Positions 22,978-30,951 are shown, numbered from the stretch's first letter. The stretch: DNA of 36,238 nucleotides from Pseudomonadota bacterium (GCA_025355245.1 JANXZZ010000013.1:1-36238), one strand, 5' to 3'. The notes: generated from the letters alone by a model not told the origin. Program-made: numbers and translations.

Positions 22978-25040
22978 GCGGCTCGTGGCGCGACCGGGTG
23001 CCGTTTCGGCTGCGTGCGTTCTTCCGCGGCGTGTTCCTCCTGCTGGCGCTGGCGACGGTCGCCCTTGCGCTCAGCGTGCTGCGCGAGGAAAAGCAGCTGA
23101 GCTACCGCGGCTATCGCGAACTGTTCGGCAAGAGCGTCGAGCAGGTGACCGCGCGCCTCCAGCACCCGACGGGACAGCTCGCGCTGCTGAACCCGCCGCC
23201 GCCCGGGCATGCCTCGATGCCGCTGCAGCCGCTCGTGCTGCCGTTCTCGGCGATCGACTTCGACGACAAGGCGAAGGCGCAGCAGGCGGCCGAGATGGCG
23301 GGCTGCCTCGTGCAGTACGGCGCGACGGCGGAGCTCTGCGTCGCGGTCGGCAACAATCCGCGCGCCGGCGGTTTCGTCTACGTGGTCGGTGCCTTCGCGA
23401 GCGGCCCGCTCGTTGCGCACGCGATCGGCAACCGCGACCTTGGCGAGGCGCACCGGCTTGCGGTCGAGCTCTCGATGCGCGGGCAGTCGTACCGGTGGAT
23501 CGCGCCGCTCGAGACCACCACGCGGCATCGCGGCACCGAGGTGCGCGGACGGCTGACGGGGTTCTCGGAAGACGGCGAGCGACGCCTCGCTCGCCAGCCC
23601 GACAAGGATTTCCGCGGCTGGCTGTGGCAGGACGCCGATTGCCTCGATGCATCGCCGGGTGCGAGCGCGGAGGGGAGCGACTGCCCCCGTCGCTCGTTTT
23701 TCTCGGTGCGCCTGCCGGTCGAAGTGCTGCGCGAGGAGCTGTACGCCAATCCGCACCCCGCGTGGCCGCCGCCGGACCTGTCCGACGTTCGAGTGCACGT
23801 GCGGGTACTTCCGCCGGGCGAGGGGACCGCGATCTTCGACAGCGATCGCGGCCGCTCTTCGCGACCGTTCGCGCTCTCGGACCTCACTTCGCAGCTGCTG
23901 GCCGGGGAACGGCTGCGCATCCGGAAGAAGACGGAGACGGGCTCGACCGAGATCGTCTCGCTTACCGGACAGGACCTGCCGCTCGAGCCCTCGGCGCTTC
24001 TCAACCTAATCATCAGGCGATTGCCGGCTGACGGCTACGATCAACCGCTCCTCGCGCATAGCTTGATCGCGACGCCGGTGGGGACCTTCGAGGCCGAGTT
24101 CACCGGCAACGTCAGCGGCGTCGACCGCAGCCTCGGCGCGGTGGCCGCGCGGCTGTCGTGGTTCGTGGCCGCCATGCTCGCCGCGATCCTGCTGGCGTGG
24201 ATCGCGATCGAGGTCAGGATCATTCGTCGCATCACTGGCCTCACGACGCGCGCGGCGTCGGTCAAGAAATCGGTACACGCCTCCGAGGCGCTCATCCAGC
24301 ACGATTTCCAGGCACTCCGTGGCCGCGACGAGCTCGGGCTGCTGGCCGGCGTGCTGGCGGAGCTATTGAATCGCATCAACGAGGACGTGAAGCGCGAGCA
24401 GATCCGCGCGGAGCAGGAAAAGGACATGTGGCACGCGGTCGGGCACGAGATCCTGGCGCCCCTGCAGTCGCTGATGGCGCTGCATCCTGCGGACGACGAC
24501 GCGAGCCGGCACTACATCCACCGCATGCAGCGCGCGGTGCGCGTTCTCTACGGGAGCGCATCGCCGGGCGAGGCCATACTCTCGGCGACGCTCCAGGTCA
24601 GCACGCTCGACATCAACGGCTTCCTGACGCGCCTCGCCGACAATGCCGTCCACGCCGGCATCGAGGGCGTGCGCTTCCAGGGTACCGAGCATCCGGTCAC
24701 CGTAAAGGCGGACGAGCACTCGCTCGAGGACGTGATCACCCACGTGCTCAGCAACGCCGACCGCTACCGCCCGCGCGGCAGCCCAATCGACATCGCGCTT
24801 GGCGAAAGCGCGAGCGGCGTGACGGTGCGGATCCGGAACGAGGGGCCGCCGATCGACGCCGCGCTGCTCGACCGGATCTTTGAATACGGCGTCTCCGACG
24901 CGGCCGACAGCGGCGCGCACGGCAACCGCGGCCAGGGGCTGTTCGTGGCCAAGACCTACATGGCGAAGATGGGCGGAACCATCGCGGCCGCGAACGTCGA
25001 CGGCGGCGTCGAATTCGTGCTCAGCCTCGGCCTTGCCTGA
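22974..25040 (+). CDS. Sensor histidine kinase with large periplasmic domain
   Basis: 688 residues from a GTG overlapping the regulator stop. TM1 is about residues 15-37. A ~355-residue periplasmic region with no motif I recognise follows, then TM2 at about 394-415, a HAMP-like linker, and a dimerisation/His domain with His491 in HAVGHEILAPLQSL. ATPase: Asn594 in HVLSNADRYRP (N-box), VRIRNEGPPID (G1), and HGNRGQGLFVAKTYMAKMGG (G2). The motifs are complete, so it should be active. The phospho-His motif is GHE-ILAP, where H-E-LRTP is more common. The unknown sensor region contains two Cys in AGCLVQYGATAELC. It presumably phosphorylates the adjacent OmpR-type regulator. Confidence 0.9.
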   Translation: MSGSWRDRVPFRLRAFFRGVFLLLALATVALALSVLREEKQLSYRGYRELFGKSVEQVTARLQHPTGQLALLNPPPPGHASMPLQPLVLPFSAIDFDDKAKAQQAAEMAGCLVQYGATAELCVAVGNNPRAGGFVYVVGAFASGPLVAHAIGNRDLGEAHRLAVELSMRGQSYRWIAPLETTTRHRGTEVRGRLTGFSEDGERRLARQPDKDFRGWLWQDADCLDASPGASAEGSDCPRRSFFSVRLPVEVLREELYANPHPAWPPPDLSDVRVHVRVLPPGEGTAIFDSDRGRSSRPFALSDLTSQLLAGERLRIRKKTETGSTEIVSLTGQDLPLEPSALLNLIIRRLPADGYDQPLLAHSLIATPVGTFEAEFTGNVSGVDRSLGAVAARLSWFVAAMLAAILLAWIAIEVRIIRRITGLTTRAASVKKSVHASEALIQHDFQALRGRDELGLLAGVLAELLNRINEDVKREQIRAEQEKDMWHAVGHEILAPLQSLMALHPADDDASRHYIHRMQRAVRVLYGSASPGEAILSATLQVSTLDINGFLTRLADNAVHAGIEGVRFQGTEHPVTVKADEHSLEDVITHVLSNADRYRPRGSPIDIALGESASGVTVRIRNEGPPIDAALLDRIFEYGVSDAADSGAHGNRGQGLFVAKTYMAKMGGTIAAANVDGGVEFVLSLGLA

Positions 25041-25117
25041 GCTCGCCGAGCGAACACGAAGCAGTAATGCGCTAGAGTGGGGCGATAGGCAAAGCAGCCA
25101 AAAAAACGATCATCGGG

Positions 25118-25597
25118 ATGTCAACGGCCGCGTTTACGCAGCTGCACGTGTTGATCAGCCTGGTCGCGCTGCTGGCGGGCGCGGTGGTGCTCGCCGGACT
25201 CTGCGCGGCCAAGCGCCTCCCCGGCTGGACGGCACTCTTCCTCGTGACCACGGTCGCCACCAGTGCAACCGGATTCCTGTTCCACTCGCTCGCCTTCGGG
25301 CCGCCGCACGTGGTGGGCGTCATTTCGCTGGTGGTGCTCGCGATCACGATCGCGGCGCGCTACCAGTTCGGGTTGGCCGGCAAGGCGCGCTGGATCTACG
25401 TGGTCGGCGCAGTCATCGCGTTCTACCTGAACGCATTCGTTGCCGTGGTGCAGGCGTTCCAGAAGCTTGCGTTCCTGCATCCGCTCGCGCCGACCGGCAG
25501 CGAACCGCCGTTCGCGATCGCGCAGGCGCTCGTGCTGGTTCTACTCGCCGTCGCGGGCTTCGTGGCGGTGCGGAAGTTTCACCCACCGGCGGGCTGA
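25118..25597 (+). CDS. Four-helix integral membrane protein of unknown function
   Basis: 159 residues with four predicted membrane helices: LHVLISLVALLAGAVVLAGL, TALFLVTTVATSATGFLFHS, VVGVISLVVLAITIAARYQF, and a C-terminal AIAQALVLVLLAVAGFVAVR, with WIYVVGAVIAFYLNAFVAVV as a possible extra segment. His and Tyr residues near helix ends might bind a cofactor, but no family is recognised with confidence; it resembles small inner membrane proteins annotated DUF2306-like. It lies 77 bases after the histidine kinase on the same strand and could be in its operon. Confidence 0.75.
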   Translation: MSTAAFTQLHVLISLVALLAGAVVLAGLCAAKRLPGWTALFLVTTVATSATGFLFHSLAFGPPHVVGVISLVVLAITIAARYQFGLAGKARWIYVVGAVIAFYLNAFVAVVQAFQKLAFLHPLAPTGSEPPFAIAQALVLVLLAVAGFVAVRKFHPPAG

Positions 25598-25619
25598 GCC
25601 CCGTCGCGCGGCTGGACGC

Positions 25620-25838
25620 CTACTTCGTCGGACGACGTGCGACGATCAGCGGCGCCTTTCCGGACGCACCGCGCGCGAGTTCCGCGACGATCACCACGTT
25701 GAGCACGGGCGCGAGCACGTTCTCGGCGGCGAACATTGAGTCGAGCGAGTTCGCGACGCGTTCGGCCTGAGTCGCATCGGCGCCGACCAGGCGCACTTCC
25801 AGTCCCGCCGGCATCTGTTCGACCTGCCACCCACCCAC
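25620..25838 (-). CDS. Small protein of unknown function downstream of ABM protein
   Basis: About 72 residues if begun at the GTG 25838, which has AAGG eight bases upstream; ATG at 25814 gives 64. The coding pattern (RWRHAFHDALEGAAV) appears to continue upstream as far as a CTG that overlaps the ABM stop codon (CTGA at 25913-25910), so a coupled CTG start giving 97 residues is also possible. The clearest part reads GLEVRLVGADATQAERVANS, LDSMFAAENVLAPVLNVVIV and a basic end. No known family. Confidence 0.45.
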   Translation of the reverse strand: MGGWQVEQMPAGLEVRLVGADATQAERVANSLDSMFAAENVLAPVLNVVIVAELARGASGKAPLIVARRPTK

Positions 25839-25909
25839 GGCCGCGCCTTCAAGCGCGTCGTGGAACGCGTGTCGCCATCGCGCCGCGTCTCCGCGCCGAT
25901 CCGTGCCGG

Positions 25910-26194
25910 TCAGGCAACGGCCTTGAACGACAGGATCTCGGGCGGACTCGCGAGGAGCGGGCCCGCCGCCGCGAACGCCTCGGCGATGTGCGCCGTCTTC
26001 ATATGCGCGTCGGCGGCCGCCGCATCCCGCCACTCCTCGACCGTCTGGAACACGTGCGGCTGCTCGGCCTGCTCGTAGAGGGCGTAGGACACGCAGCCGG
26101 CTTCCCGGCGCGTGTGCGTCACGAGCCGCGCCAGGATCGCGAGGCCCCGGTCGGCCGCCTCTGGCTTGAAGGTGATTCGCGCAAGAACGTGCAT
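25910..26194 (-). CDS. Antibiotic biosynthesis monooxygenase (ABM) domain protein
   Basis: 94 residues from the ATG at 26194, preceded by GGGGTGA; a GTG at 26203 adds three residues. Pattern of the ABM fold: MHVLARITFKPEAADRGLAI, THTRREAGCVSYALYEQAEQ, HVFQTVEEWRDAAAADAHMK, then TAHIAEAFAAAGPLL and EILSF. Such dimeric alpha+beta-barrel proteins are quinol monooxygenases (YgiN-like) or function without cofactor. Cytoplasmic. First gene of a small minus-strand unit divergent from the superoxide dismutase. Confidence 0.86.
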   Translation of the reverse strand: MHVLARITFKPEAADRGLAILARLVTHTRREAGCVSYALYEQAEQPHVFQTVEEWRDAAAADAHMKTAHIAEAFAAAGPLLASPPEILSFKAVA

Positions 26195-26244
26195 AGAGGT
26201 CACCCCATGTTTCCGGCAGGGCCGGATGCTCCTGCTGTTCGCGG

Positions 26245-26271
26245 GCGGCCGCGCTCCGAATGCGCGGCCGC
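26245..26271. repeat. Perfect 10-bp inverted repeat (hairpin) in the ABM/SOD gap
   Basis: GCGGCCGCGC (26245-26254) and GCGCGGCCGC (26262-26271) flank a 7-base loop, TCCGAAT. It sits in the 310-base divergent gap between the ABM gene (-) and the superoxide dismutase (+). A terminator has no obvious client here, so it may be a leader structure in one of the two transcripts. TGTAAATCTATCCTAC (26287-26302) is a relatively AT-rich stretch that may contain the SOD -10. Confidence 0.5.
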
Positions 26272-26504
26272 CGCGGCCGGGCCGCCTGTAAATCTATCCT
26301 ACCCGAGCGAGGTCGATGTTCGCCGCGGGCCCGCGGCGCCGCGCGCCCTCCTGTCCGACACGCAGTGACGCGCCCGGCCGACAGCCGGGTTCCGCCCCGG
26401 CGGGAATACTCCCCACCCGGCGGGTCGGCGGCCACGGCGCTGCGTCCCGCCAAGTCGCGACCCCCGGCCACCGGGCAAACCAGCCGACCCAACGGAGACC
26501 TACC

Positions 26505-27218
26505 ATGAGTTCGACCCCGCGCCACGCCGCCTCGACACCCCGGGCCACGCAGGGATCCGCGGTCCCGGAAACGCTGCGACCGCCTGGCCCCGCCGCAACG
26601 CCGACCCCGCCGCGCGAGGCGCGGCTCGTGCACGTGTTGCCGCCGCTGCCGTATCCCAGCAATGCGCTCGAGCCCGTAATCTCCGCGCGCACGCTGTCCT
26701 TCCACTACGGCAAGCACCACAAGGACTATGTCGACAAGCTGAATCAGCTGATCGCCGGTACGCCGCTCGCGGACCTGCCGCTCGAGTCGCTCATCCTGCG
26801 GACCGCGGGGAAGCCCGACCAGGTGGCGGTATTCAACAACGCGGCGCAGGTCTGGAACCACGCCTTCTACTGGAACAGCCTGAGCCCGGAGGGCGGCAGG
26901 GACATGCCTGCGGTCCTCCGCGAGCGCGTCCGCAAGTCCTTCGGCGACATCGCGGCCCTCAAGGACGAGCTCCTCAAGGCGGCCACCGACCAGTTCGGCT
27001 CGGGCTGGGTGTGGCTGGTGCTCGACGGCGAGGACCTCCGGGTGACGCGCACCGGGAACGGCGATGATCCGTTGCCGCAGCACCTGAAGCCGCTACTGGC
27101 GATCGATGTCTGGGAGCACGCCTACTACCTCGACTTCCAGAATCGCCGCGCCGACCACGTGCGTGCGGTTCTCGACAAGCTGATCAACTGGAATTTCGCA
27201 GCCGCGAACCTCGGCTAG
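26505..27218 (+). CDS. sodB: Superoxide dismutase (Fe/Mn type), N-terminally extended
   Basis: 237 residues from the ATG at 26505 with GGAGA upstream. The conserved SOD core begins near [20 protein letters not shown]. Metal ligands by comparison with E. coli SodB: His67 (FHYGKHH), His119 (VWNHAFYWN), Asp201 and His205 (DVWEHAYY). The GSGWVWLV segment is present; the [12 protein letters not shown] region favours the Fe type, though Mn or cambialistic use cannot be excluded. About 42 residues of Pro/Ala/Thr-rich, low-complexity sequence precede the core, unlike the usual 193-residue SodB. There is no classic signal peptide. Detoxifies superoxide, presumably in the cytoplasm. Confidence 0.92.
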   Translation: MSSTPRHAASTPRATQGSAVPETLRPPGPAATPTPPREARLVHVLPPLPYPSNALEPVISARTLSFHYGKHHKDYVDKLNQLIAGTPLADLPLESLILRTAGKPDQVAVFNNAAQVWNHAFYWNSLSPEGGRDMPAVLRERVRKSFGDIAALKDELLKAATDQFGSGWVWLVLDGEDLRVTRTGNGDDPLPQHLKPLLAIDVWEHAYYLDFQNRRADHVRAVLDKLINWNFAAANLG

Positions 27219-27312
27219 CGGGTACCTCCGATTGAGGCGGGCGAATGGCACCCGAAGCCGGTAGGCTGAGGGCGGCGCAAAGGACGGAGTCGCCCCGTGA
27301 CGAGTCGCATCG

Positions 27313-27735
27313 GTGCCGGACGTGAATCGACCCGTGGGTAGCTTGCCCGGGCGGCGCTGCCGCGTGTTCGTGGTCGACAACAACGCCGATCTGGCCCGCA
27401 CGCTCTCCGAGGTGATCGGCTTCGAGCCCGACCTCGAGTCGGTGGGTTACTCGCACGGGGGCGCCGACGCGCTCGCCCGTGCGACCGAGGCCAAGGCCGA
27501 TGTCCTCGTGCTCGACTTCTCGCTGCCGGGGCGCAACGCATTGAGCGTGCTCGACGAGGCGAAGGCACTCGGTATCTCACTGCGCATACTCGTGTTCACC
27601 GGCTACGCATCGCCCGAACTCGCCGCCGAGACACGTGCACGGGGCGCAGCCGGCTACCTCGTCAAGGGCGGGGATTTCGATGAACTCGCGGCGGAGATCC
27701 GTCGTGTGAATCCGCTCAGGGGCACGACGCCGTAG
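27313..27735 (+). CDS. Receiver-only response regulator
   Basis: 140 residues from a GTG (another GTG lies three codons later). It is a single receiver domain with no output domain. Phospho-acceptor Asp68 in VLVLDFSLPG, Thr96 in VFTGYA, Lys118 in YLVKGG. In the acidic pocket the second residue is Asn (VVDNNAD, Asp22-Asn23). Such proteins act by protein contacts or as phosphate sinks. Convergent with the degenerate kinase 30 bases away, which suggests they work together. Confidence 0.85.
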   Translation: MPDVNRPVGSLPGRRCRVFVVDNNADLARTLSEVIGFEPDLESVGYSHGGADALARATEAKADVLVLDFSLPGRNALSVLDEAKALGISLRILVFTGYASPELAAETRARGAAGYLVKGGDFDELAAEIRRVNPLRGTTP

Positions 27736-27743
27736 GCGTCGAT

Positions 27744-27759
27744 GGCGCGAGCACGCGCC
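27744..27759. terminator. Short hairpin between convergent regulator and kinase genes
   Basis: GGCGCG-AGCA-CGCGCC, a 6-bp stem with a 4-base loop, placed between genes ending at 27735 (+) and 27766 (-). No T-run; weak evidence for a shared terminator. Confidence 0.35.
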
Positions 27760-27765
27760 GGCCCG

Positions 27766-28542
27766 TCAGCAAGGCGAAGCCCCCGCGAGGCGGGCCGTCG
27801 GAATCCTGAGGTGCAGGCGCGTGCCGCCGTCGGGCCGCCGCTCCAGACGGCAGCTGCCGCCCAGGCCCTCGGCGCGGTGATTGAGCGCCCACAGCCATTC
27901 GGCCTGTGCCGGGTCGGCGACCGCATTCGCGCCGTCGTCCGTCAGCTTGAGCTCGAGCGCATCGGCCACGACATTCGCATCGAGCTCGATCAACGACACC
28001 TCGGCGGCGGCGATCGCCCGGGCAATCGCATCGTGCCCAAGGCGATATACGACGATGGCCGCATCCGCAGCATAGCCCGGGTCCGCATCGGGTACCTGCG
28101 CGGTGCACTCGAGGCCCGCCGCGGTGCACATCTCCGAGAGCTGCCACTGCAGCGCCGCGAACAGTCCGAGGTGGTCGAGGATGCTGGGCCGCAGGCGCTC
28201 GACCAGCCGGCGCTTCATCGCGAGTCCAGAATCGAGCGATGCCGATACCTGGGCGAGCTTCGCGCGCGCGGCCTCGTCGGCGGGCCCTAGCCGCCGCGCG
28301 ACGCCGTCGAGGTCCATCTTCGCGGCGACCAAGAGGCCGCCGAGCTGGTCGTGCATGTCACGCGCGATCTCGGCGCGATCGCGCTCCGTCTGCGTTTGCA
28401 CGCGCGCGGCGAAAGTCTCGAGCGAGGCGACCCGCGCGCTCGCGCGCCGTTCCGCCGCGCGTGCACCGCGGGCCAGGAAGTACGCGAGCAGCGCGGTCGC
28501 GAGGGCCACGATCGACAGGGGCGCGGCGATTGTCGTCAGCAC
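27766..28542 (-). CDS. NarX/DesK-type sensor kinase with degenerate ATPase domain
   Basis: 258 residues from a GTG at 28542, chosen because a membrane helix (about 9-24, LSIVALATALLAYFLA) follows directly; the frame extends upstream to 29007 but is not protein-like there. A HisKA_3 domain is clear, with His64 in ARDMHDQLGGLLVAAKMDLD and RLRPSILDHLGLFAALQWQL. The ATP-binding domain is altered: where the family has QEALTNxxKHA, this protein has RLGHDAIARAIAAAEVS (about 167-183), lacking the Mg-binding Asn; the G1 box reads TDDGAN rather than DDGxG. The G2 region keeps only GLGGS. It may be a pseudokinase or phosphatase, or a partner of another kinase. Confidence 0.8.
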   Translation of the reverse strand: MLTTIAAPLSIVALATALLAYFLARGARAAERRASARVASLETFAARVQTQTERDRAEIARDMHDQLGGLLVAAKMDLDGVARRLGPADEAARAKLAQVSASLDSGLAMKRRLVERLRPSILDHLGLFAALQWQLSEMCTAAGLECTAQVPDADPGYAADAAIVVYRLGHDAIARAIAAAEVSLIELDANVVADALELKLTDDGANAVADPAQAEWLWALNHRAEGLGGSCRLERRPDGGTRLHLRIPTARLAGASPC

Positions 28543-29009
28543 GGCCGCGCGCTCGGATGGGGCACGGTTACGGGCCCCGGCCGTGCCGTGGCGCGGGTGG
28601 GCGGCTCCGGAGCGCGGGGCTCGGGACGAGCGCAGTCGCTGAGGAAGGCAACTGTCTGCGGGAACACGGTCAAAACGTACGCTCCGTGCGGGTAGCCGCG
28701 CGCCCGACGCCCGGCATGCGCGTGACCCGCGTGTCGCCGCGACGGGAAACACCGCGGTCGCAGGCACTATGCTCTTTGCCTCCCGATCATGACAGGCACC
28801 GGGCGGATTTCGTGATTCGGTCCGCGATTGCGCCAGAGTCAGACGATTCCGACACCAGCATGAGGCAAACACGGCCAGCCGGCGGCGTACCGCGGGCCGT
28901 AAACTGGCAACGCGGCATATTCGAAGCCGGCGCCGGATAGAAGTGAAGGGACCGTGTCGATCCGTCGCCGAATGACGCCCGCCGCGACCCGGCATTGCTG
29001 GGCTCATTC
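28543..29009. other. Long divergent gap between kinase and receiver genes
   Basis: 467 bases without a protein-like frame on either strand. The region must contain the promoters of the degenerate kinase (-) and the lone receiver (+). TATGCT at 28768-28773 is a possible -10 for the plus strand, without a good -35. I see no gene remnant. Confidence 0.45.
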
Positions 29010-29441
29010 ATGACCGACGCACCCCAAGCTCCCGCCATGCAGCCGCCCGCTCTCGTCCCGCGAATCCTGCGCGTGCTGCTCGTCGAGGACTCCGCTCCGC
29101 TCGTCGAGCGCATCGGCGCGCTCATTCGGGCGCTGAGTGGCGTCGAACTCGTCGCGGCCGTCGCGAGCGAGCGCGCGGCGCTCGATACTGTTGCCAGGGA
29201 AAGGGTCGATGCACTCGTCCTCGACCTCAACTTGCGGCAGGGAAATGGCTTCGGCGTGATGCGCGCGCTGCGCAAGCGGTCGCTGCCGGTGTCGATCGTC
29301 GTGTTCACGAGCTATGATATTCCCGCCTACCGTCGCGCCGCGTCCGCGCTCGGTGCTTCGGAGTTCCTTCACAAGGCGCGCGACTACGACAAGCTTAGCG
29401 TGGTGCTCGCGCGCCTCGCCGCGGAACCGACACGCGCCTGA
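29010..29441 (+). CDS. Receiver-only response regulator (second)
   Basis: 143 residues from the ATG at 29010. After a ~17-residue Pro/Ala-rich start, a receiver domain: LLVEDS (Glu26, Asp27), phospho-acceptor Asp72 in LVLDLNLRQGNG, Thr in VFTSYD, Lys in FLHKARD. All catalytic positions are intact. No output domain. Together with the other lone receiver it flanks the degenerate NarX/DesK-type kinase. A 196-base gap then leads to the stress cluster. Confidence 0.86.
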   Translation: MTDAPQAPAMQPPALVPRILRVLLVEDSAPLVERIGALIRALSGVELVAAVASERAALDTVARERVDALVLDLNLRQGNGFGVMRALRKRSLPVSIVVFTSYDIPAYRRAASALGASEFLHKARDYDKLSVVLARLAAEPTRA

Positions 29442-29492
29442 GTGCTCGGGCCGCCACCCGGGTGGCGAGCCCCGCGCCACTCGCGCCGCTGC

Positions 29493-29510
29493 TGTAGCCC
29501 GCCGCCTACA
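29493..29510. promoter_or_regulatory. 18-bp dyad upstream of the stress cluster
   Basis: TGTAGCCCGCCGCCTACA: outer half-sites TGTAG/CTACA are perfectly inverted with an 18-bp footprint; extended by one base each side it is a 7-bp inverted repeat. It lies about 128 bases before the DUF1328 gene. The size and half-site resemble NarL/LuxR-type regulator operators, and related dyads occur at 31655 and 35230. Confidence 0.45.
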
Positions 29511-29637
29511 GCCCCTCTGGCGGACACCCGACCGACGCGCGCAGCGATGGAGCGGATAGTCGACTCGCTGCCACGCACGGTCTCCAAAGCCAGTGCGGTG
29601 AGGCGCGAATCGTCTGCATCGAGCCTGCGAGGTCGTC

Positions 29638-29799
29638 ATGCTTCACTATGCCGCCGTCTTTTTTGTCATCGCGATCATCGCCGCGGTCTTAGGGTTTGGC
29701 GGCCTCGCCGCGGGTGCCGCCGGTCTCGCGAAGGTCCTGTTCGCGCTGTTCCTGATCGGCGCGATCGTCGCACTTGTTGTCGGCAGGCCGCGCGCGTAG
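29638..29799 (+). CDS. DUF1328 family small membrane protein
   Basis: 53 residues: [53 protein letters not shown]. Two membrane helices joined by a Gly/Ala-rich turn, the pattern of DUF1328 (YtjA-like) proteins. Too short to be found by many ORF cut-offs. GAGG precedes the ATG. These proteins are often associated with stress or stationary-phase expression, but no function is proven. First gene of the cluster that continues with DUF883, YqjE-like, YqjK-like and ferritin-like genes. Confidence 0.88.
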   Translation: MLHYAAVFFVIAIIAAVLGFGGLAAGAAGLAKVLFALFLIGAIVALVVGRPRA

Positions 29800-29897
29800 C
29801 TCGCGGCCCATAGCGGAGCCGCCAGACCGTGGAGCGCAGCAAAGAGCGCCACCGTCGGGCCGGCATCTTCACCCAATTCACTGAGGAGCCTCTATCC

Positions 29898-30278
29898 ATG
29901 GACACGACAGCTAACGAACTCGGCCGCGCAGTGCGTCACGACGGCAAGGTGGCCAAGGGGGCCGCTGCCGACGCCGCGCGCCGCGTGCGCTCGGCCGGCA
30001 ACCAGGAAGTCAACAACCTGATCGCGGACGTCGAGGACCTCGTCACTCGCGTCGGCGAGGCGGCGGATCCGGAGATCGCCCGCCTTCGCGAGAAGGTCGA
30101 GCGCGCGCTCGCGACCGCCAAGCAGGCGATTGCGGACGGCGCCGACCAGGTGCAGCGCCAGGCGAAGGACGCCGTGGCTGCGGGAGACCGTTACGTGCGC
30201 GAGCAGCCCTGGCAGGCGATCGGCATCGCGGCCCTCGCGGGTCTCGCCGTCGGCTTCCTCGTCTCGCGCCGCTCGTAG
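29898..30278 (+). CDS. DUF883 family protein (ElaB/YqjD-like)
   Basis: 126 residues from the ATG at 29898, with GAGGAG upstream. A long helical, charged part (NNLIADVEDLVTRVGEAADP to QRQAKDAVAAGDRYVREQPW) leads to a C-terminal membrane anchor (AIGIAALAGLAVGFLVSRRS) with the family's GxxxG and terminal RR. YqjD/ElaB tail-anchored proteins bind ribosomes in stationary phase in E. coli (established). Followed closely by YqjE- and YqjK-like genes, the same order as E. coli yqjDEK. Confidence 0.9.
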   Translation: MDTTANELGRAVRHDGKVAKGAAADAARRVRSAGNQEVNNLIADVEDLVTRVGEAADPEIARLREKVERALATAKQAIADGADQVQRQAKDAVAAGDRYVREQPWQAIGIAALAGLAVGFLVSRRS

Positions 30279-30288
30279 GCCCGCTCAC

Positions 30289-30675
30289 GTGGTCGACCGC
30301 CTCGCCGTTGCCGCGTCGATCGCGGTCCGCCATGCGGGTGCCTACACCGACCTGATGCTGGTCGACGTCGACACGGCGGCCGAGTCCCTGAGGCGGCGAA
30401 TCGCCGCCGGCGCGCTGCTGGGCATCGCCCTGCTGCTCGCGATCCTCATGGGCTGCGTCGCAGTGCTCGCCGCGACGTGGGACACGAACGGGCGTTACTG
30501 GGCGGTCGGCGGCCTGCTCGTGTTCTTTTCGGTCGTGGCGGGTCTTGCATACCGGACGCTGCTGCTCCTGAACGCCAACGCCCCGGGCGTCCTCTCGCGT
30601 ACCGCCCGGGAATGGGCGAAGGATCGCGAACTCCTGGAGGAGCTGCTCGCGCGCGAGCGTGAGGAGGCGGCGTGA
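30289..30675 (+). CDS. YqjE-like membrane protein (DUF1469/phage holin family)
   Basis: 128 residues from a GTG at 30289, ten bases after the DUF883 gene. An N-terminal amphipathic part (AVAASIAVRHAGAYTDLMLV) is followed by two membrane helices (AGALLGIALLLAILMGCVAV and WAVGGLLVFFSVVAGLAYRT) and a charged C-terminal helix. This is the YqjE/DUF1469 pattern; function unknown. The last codons overlap the next gene by four bases. Confidence 0.85.
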   Translation: MVDRLAVAASIAVRHAGAYTDLMLVDVDTAAESLRRRIAAGALLGIALLLAILMGCVAVLAATWDTNGRYWAVGGLLVFFSVVAGLAYRTLLLLNANAPGVLSRTAREWAKDRELLEELLAREREEAA

Positions 30676-30926
30676 ACGCGGAACTCCGGGATGCAAAAGT
30701 GCAGTCCGCGCGCCTGGCGCTAGAGCGAAACCGCGCTGAGCTGCGCGCGGCGCTCGAGCCCGCGCCGCTGACCAGGCACGACACCTTTCCGCGCAGCGCC
30801 ACGTTTCGCTGGCTGACCGAGCACGTGACGCTGCGTGCGCTCGCCTCGACCGCGATGGCCGCGGCGCTCGGGCGCGTGCCGTTCGGCCGGCTGATCGGCA
30901 ACGCGCTCTTTTCGCACAGGAACTAG
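30672..30926 (+). CDS. YqjK-like small protein
   Basis: 84 residues from a GTG overlapping the YqjE-like stop (GTGA). A charged N-terminal helix (LRDAKVQSARLALERNRAEL) and a hydrophobic later segment (LRALASTAMAAALGRVPFGR) match the position and rough shape of YqjK-family proteins. Similarity is by context and helix pattern, not by strong motif. Confidence 0.7.
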   Translation: MNAELRDAKVQSARLALERNRAELRAALEPAPLTRHDTFPRSATFRWLTEHVTLRALASTAMAAALGRVPFGRLIGNALFSHRN

Positions 30927-30930
30927 TTCG

Positions 30931-30951
30931 CGCGACGCCGGTGGCGTCGCG
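30931..30951 (+). terminator. Perfect 9-bp hairpin between YqjK-like and ferritin-like genes
   Basis: CGCGACGCC-GGT-GGCGTCGCG. Stem of nine with a 3-base loop, just after the YqjK-like stop. No T-run follows. Could be a partial terminator or an mRNA-stabilising stem that sets lower or higher expression of the ferritin-like gene. Confidence 0.4.

Noticed and set aside
26245-26271. Mobile element or REP sequence at the GCGGCCGC inverted repeat
   Set aside because: Single copy in the window, no transposase nearby, and similar GC-rich dyads arise readily at this base composition; kept only as a hairpin.
28787-29308. Minus-strand frame covering the second receiver gene
   Set aside because: Antisense to an intact receiver domain; Ser/Arg/Thr-rich with no motif.
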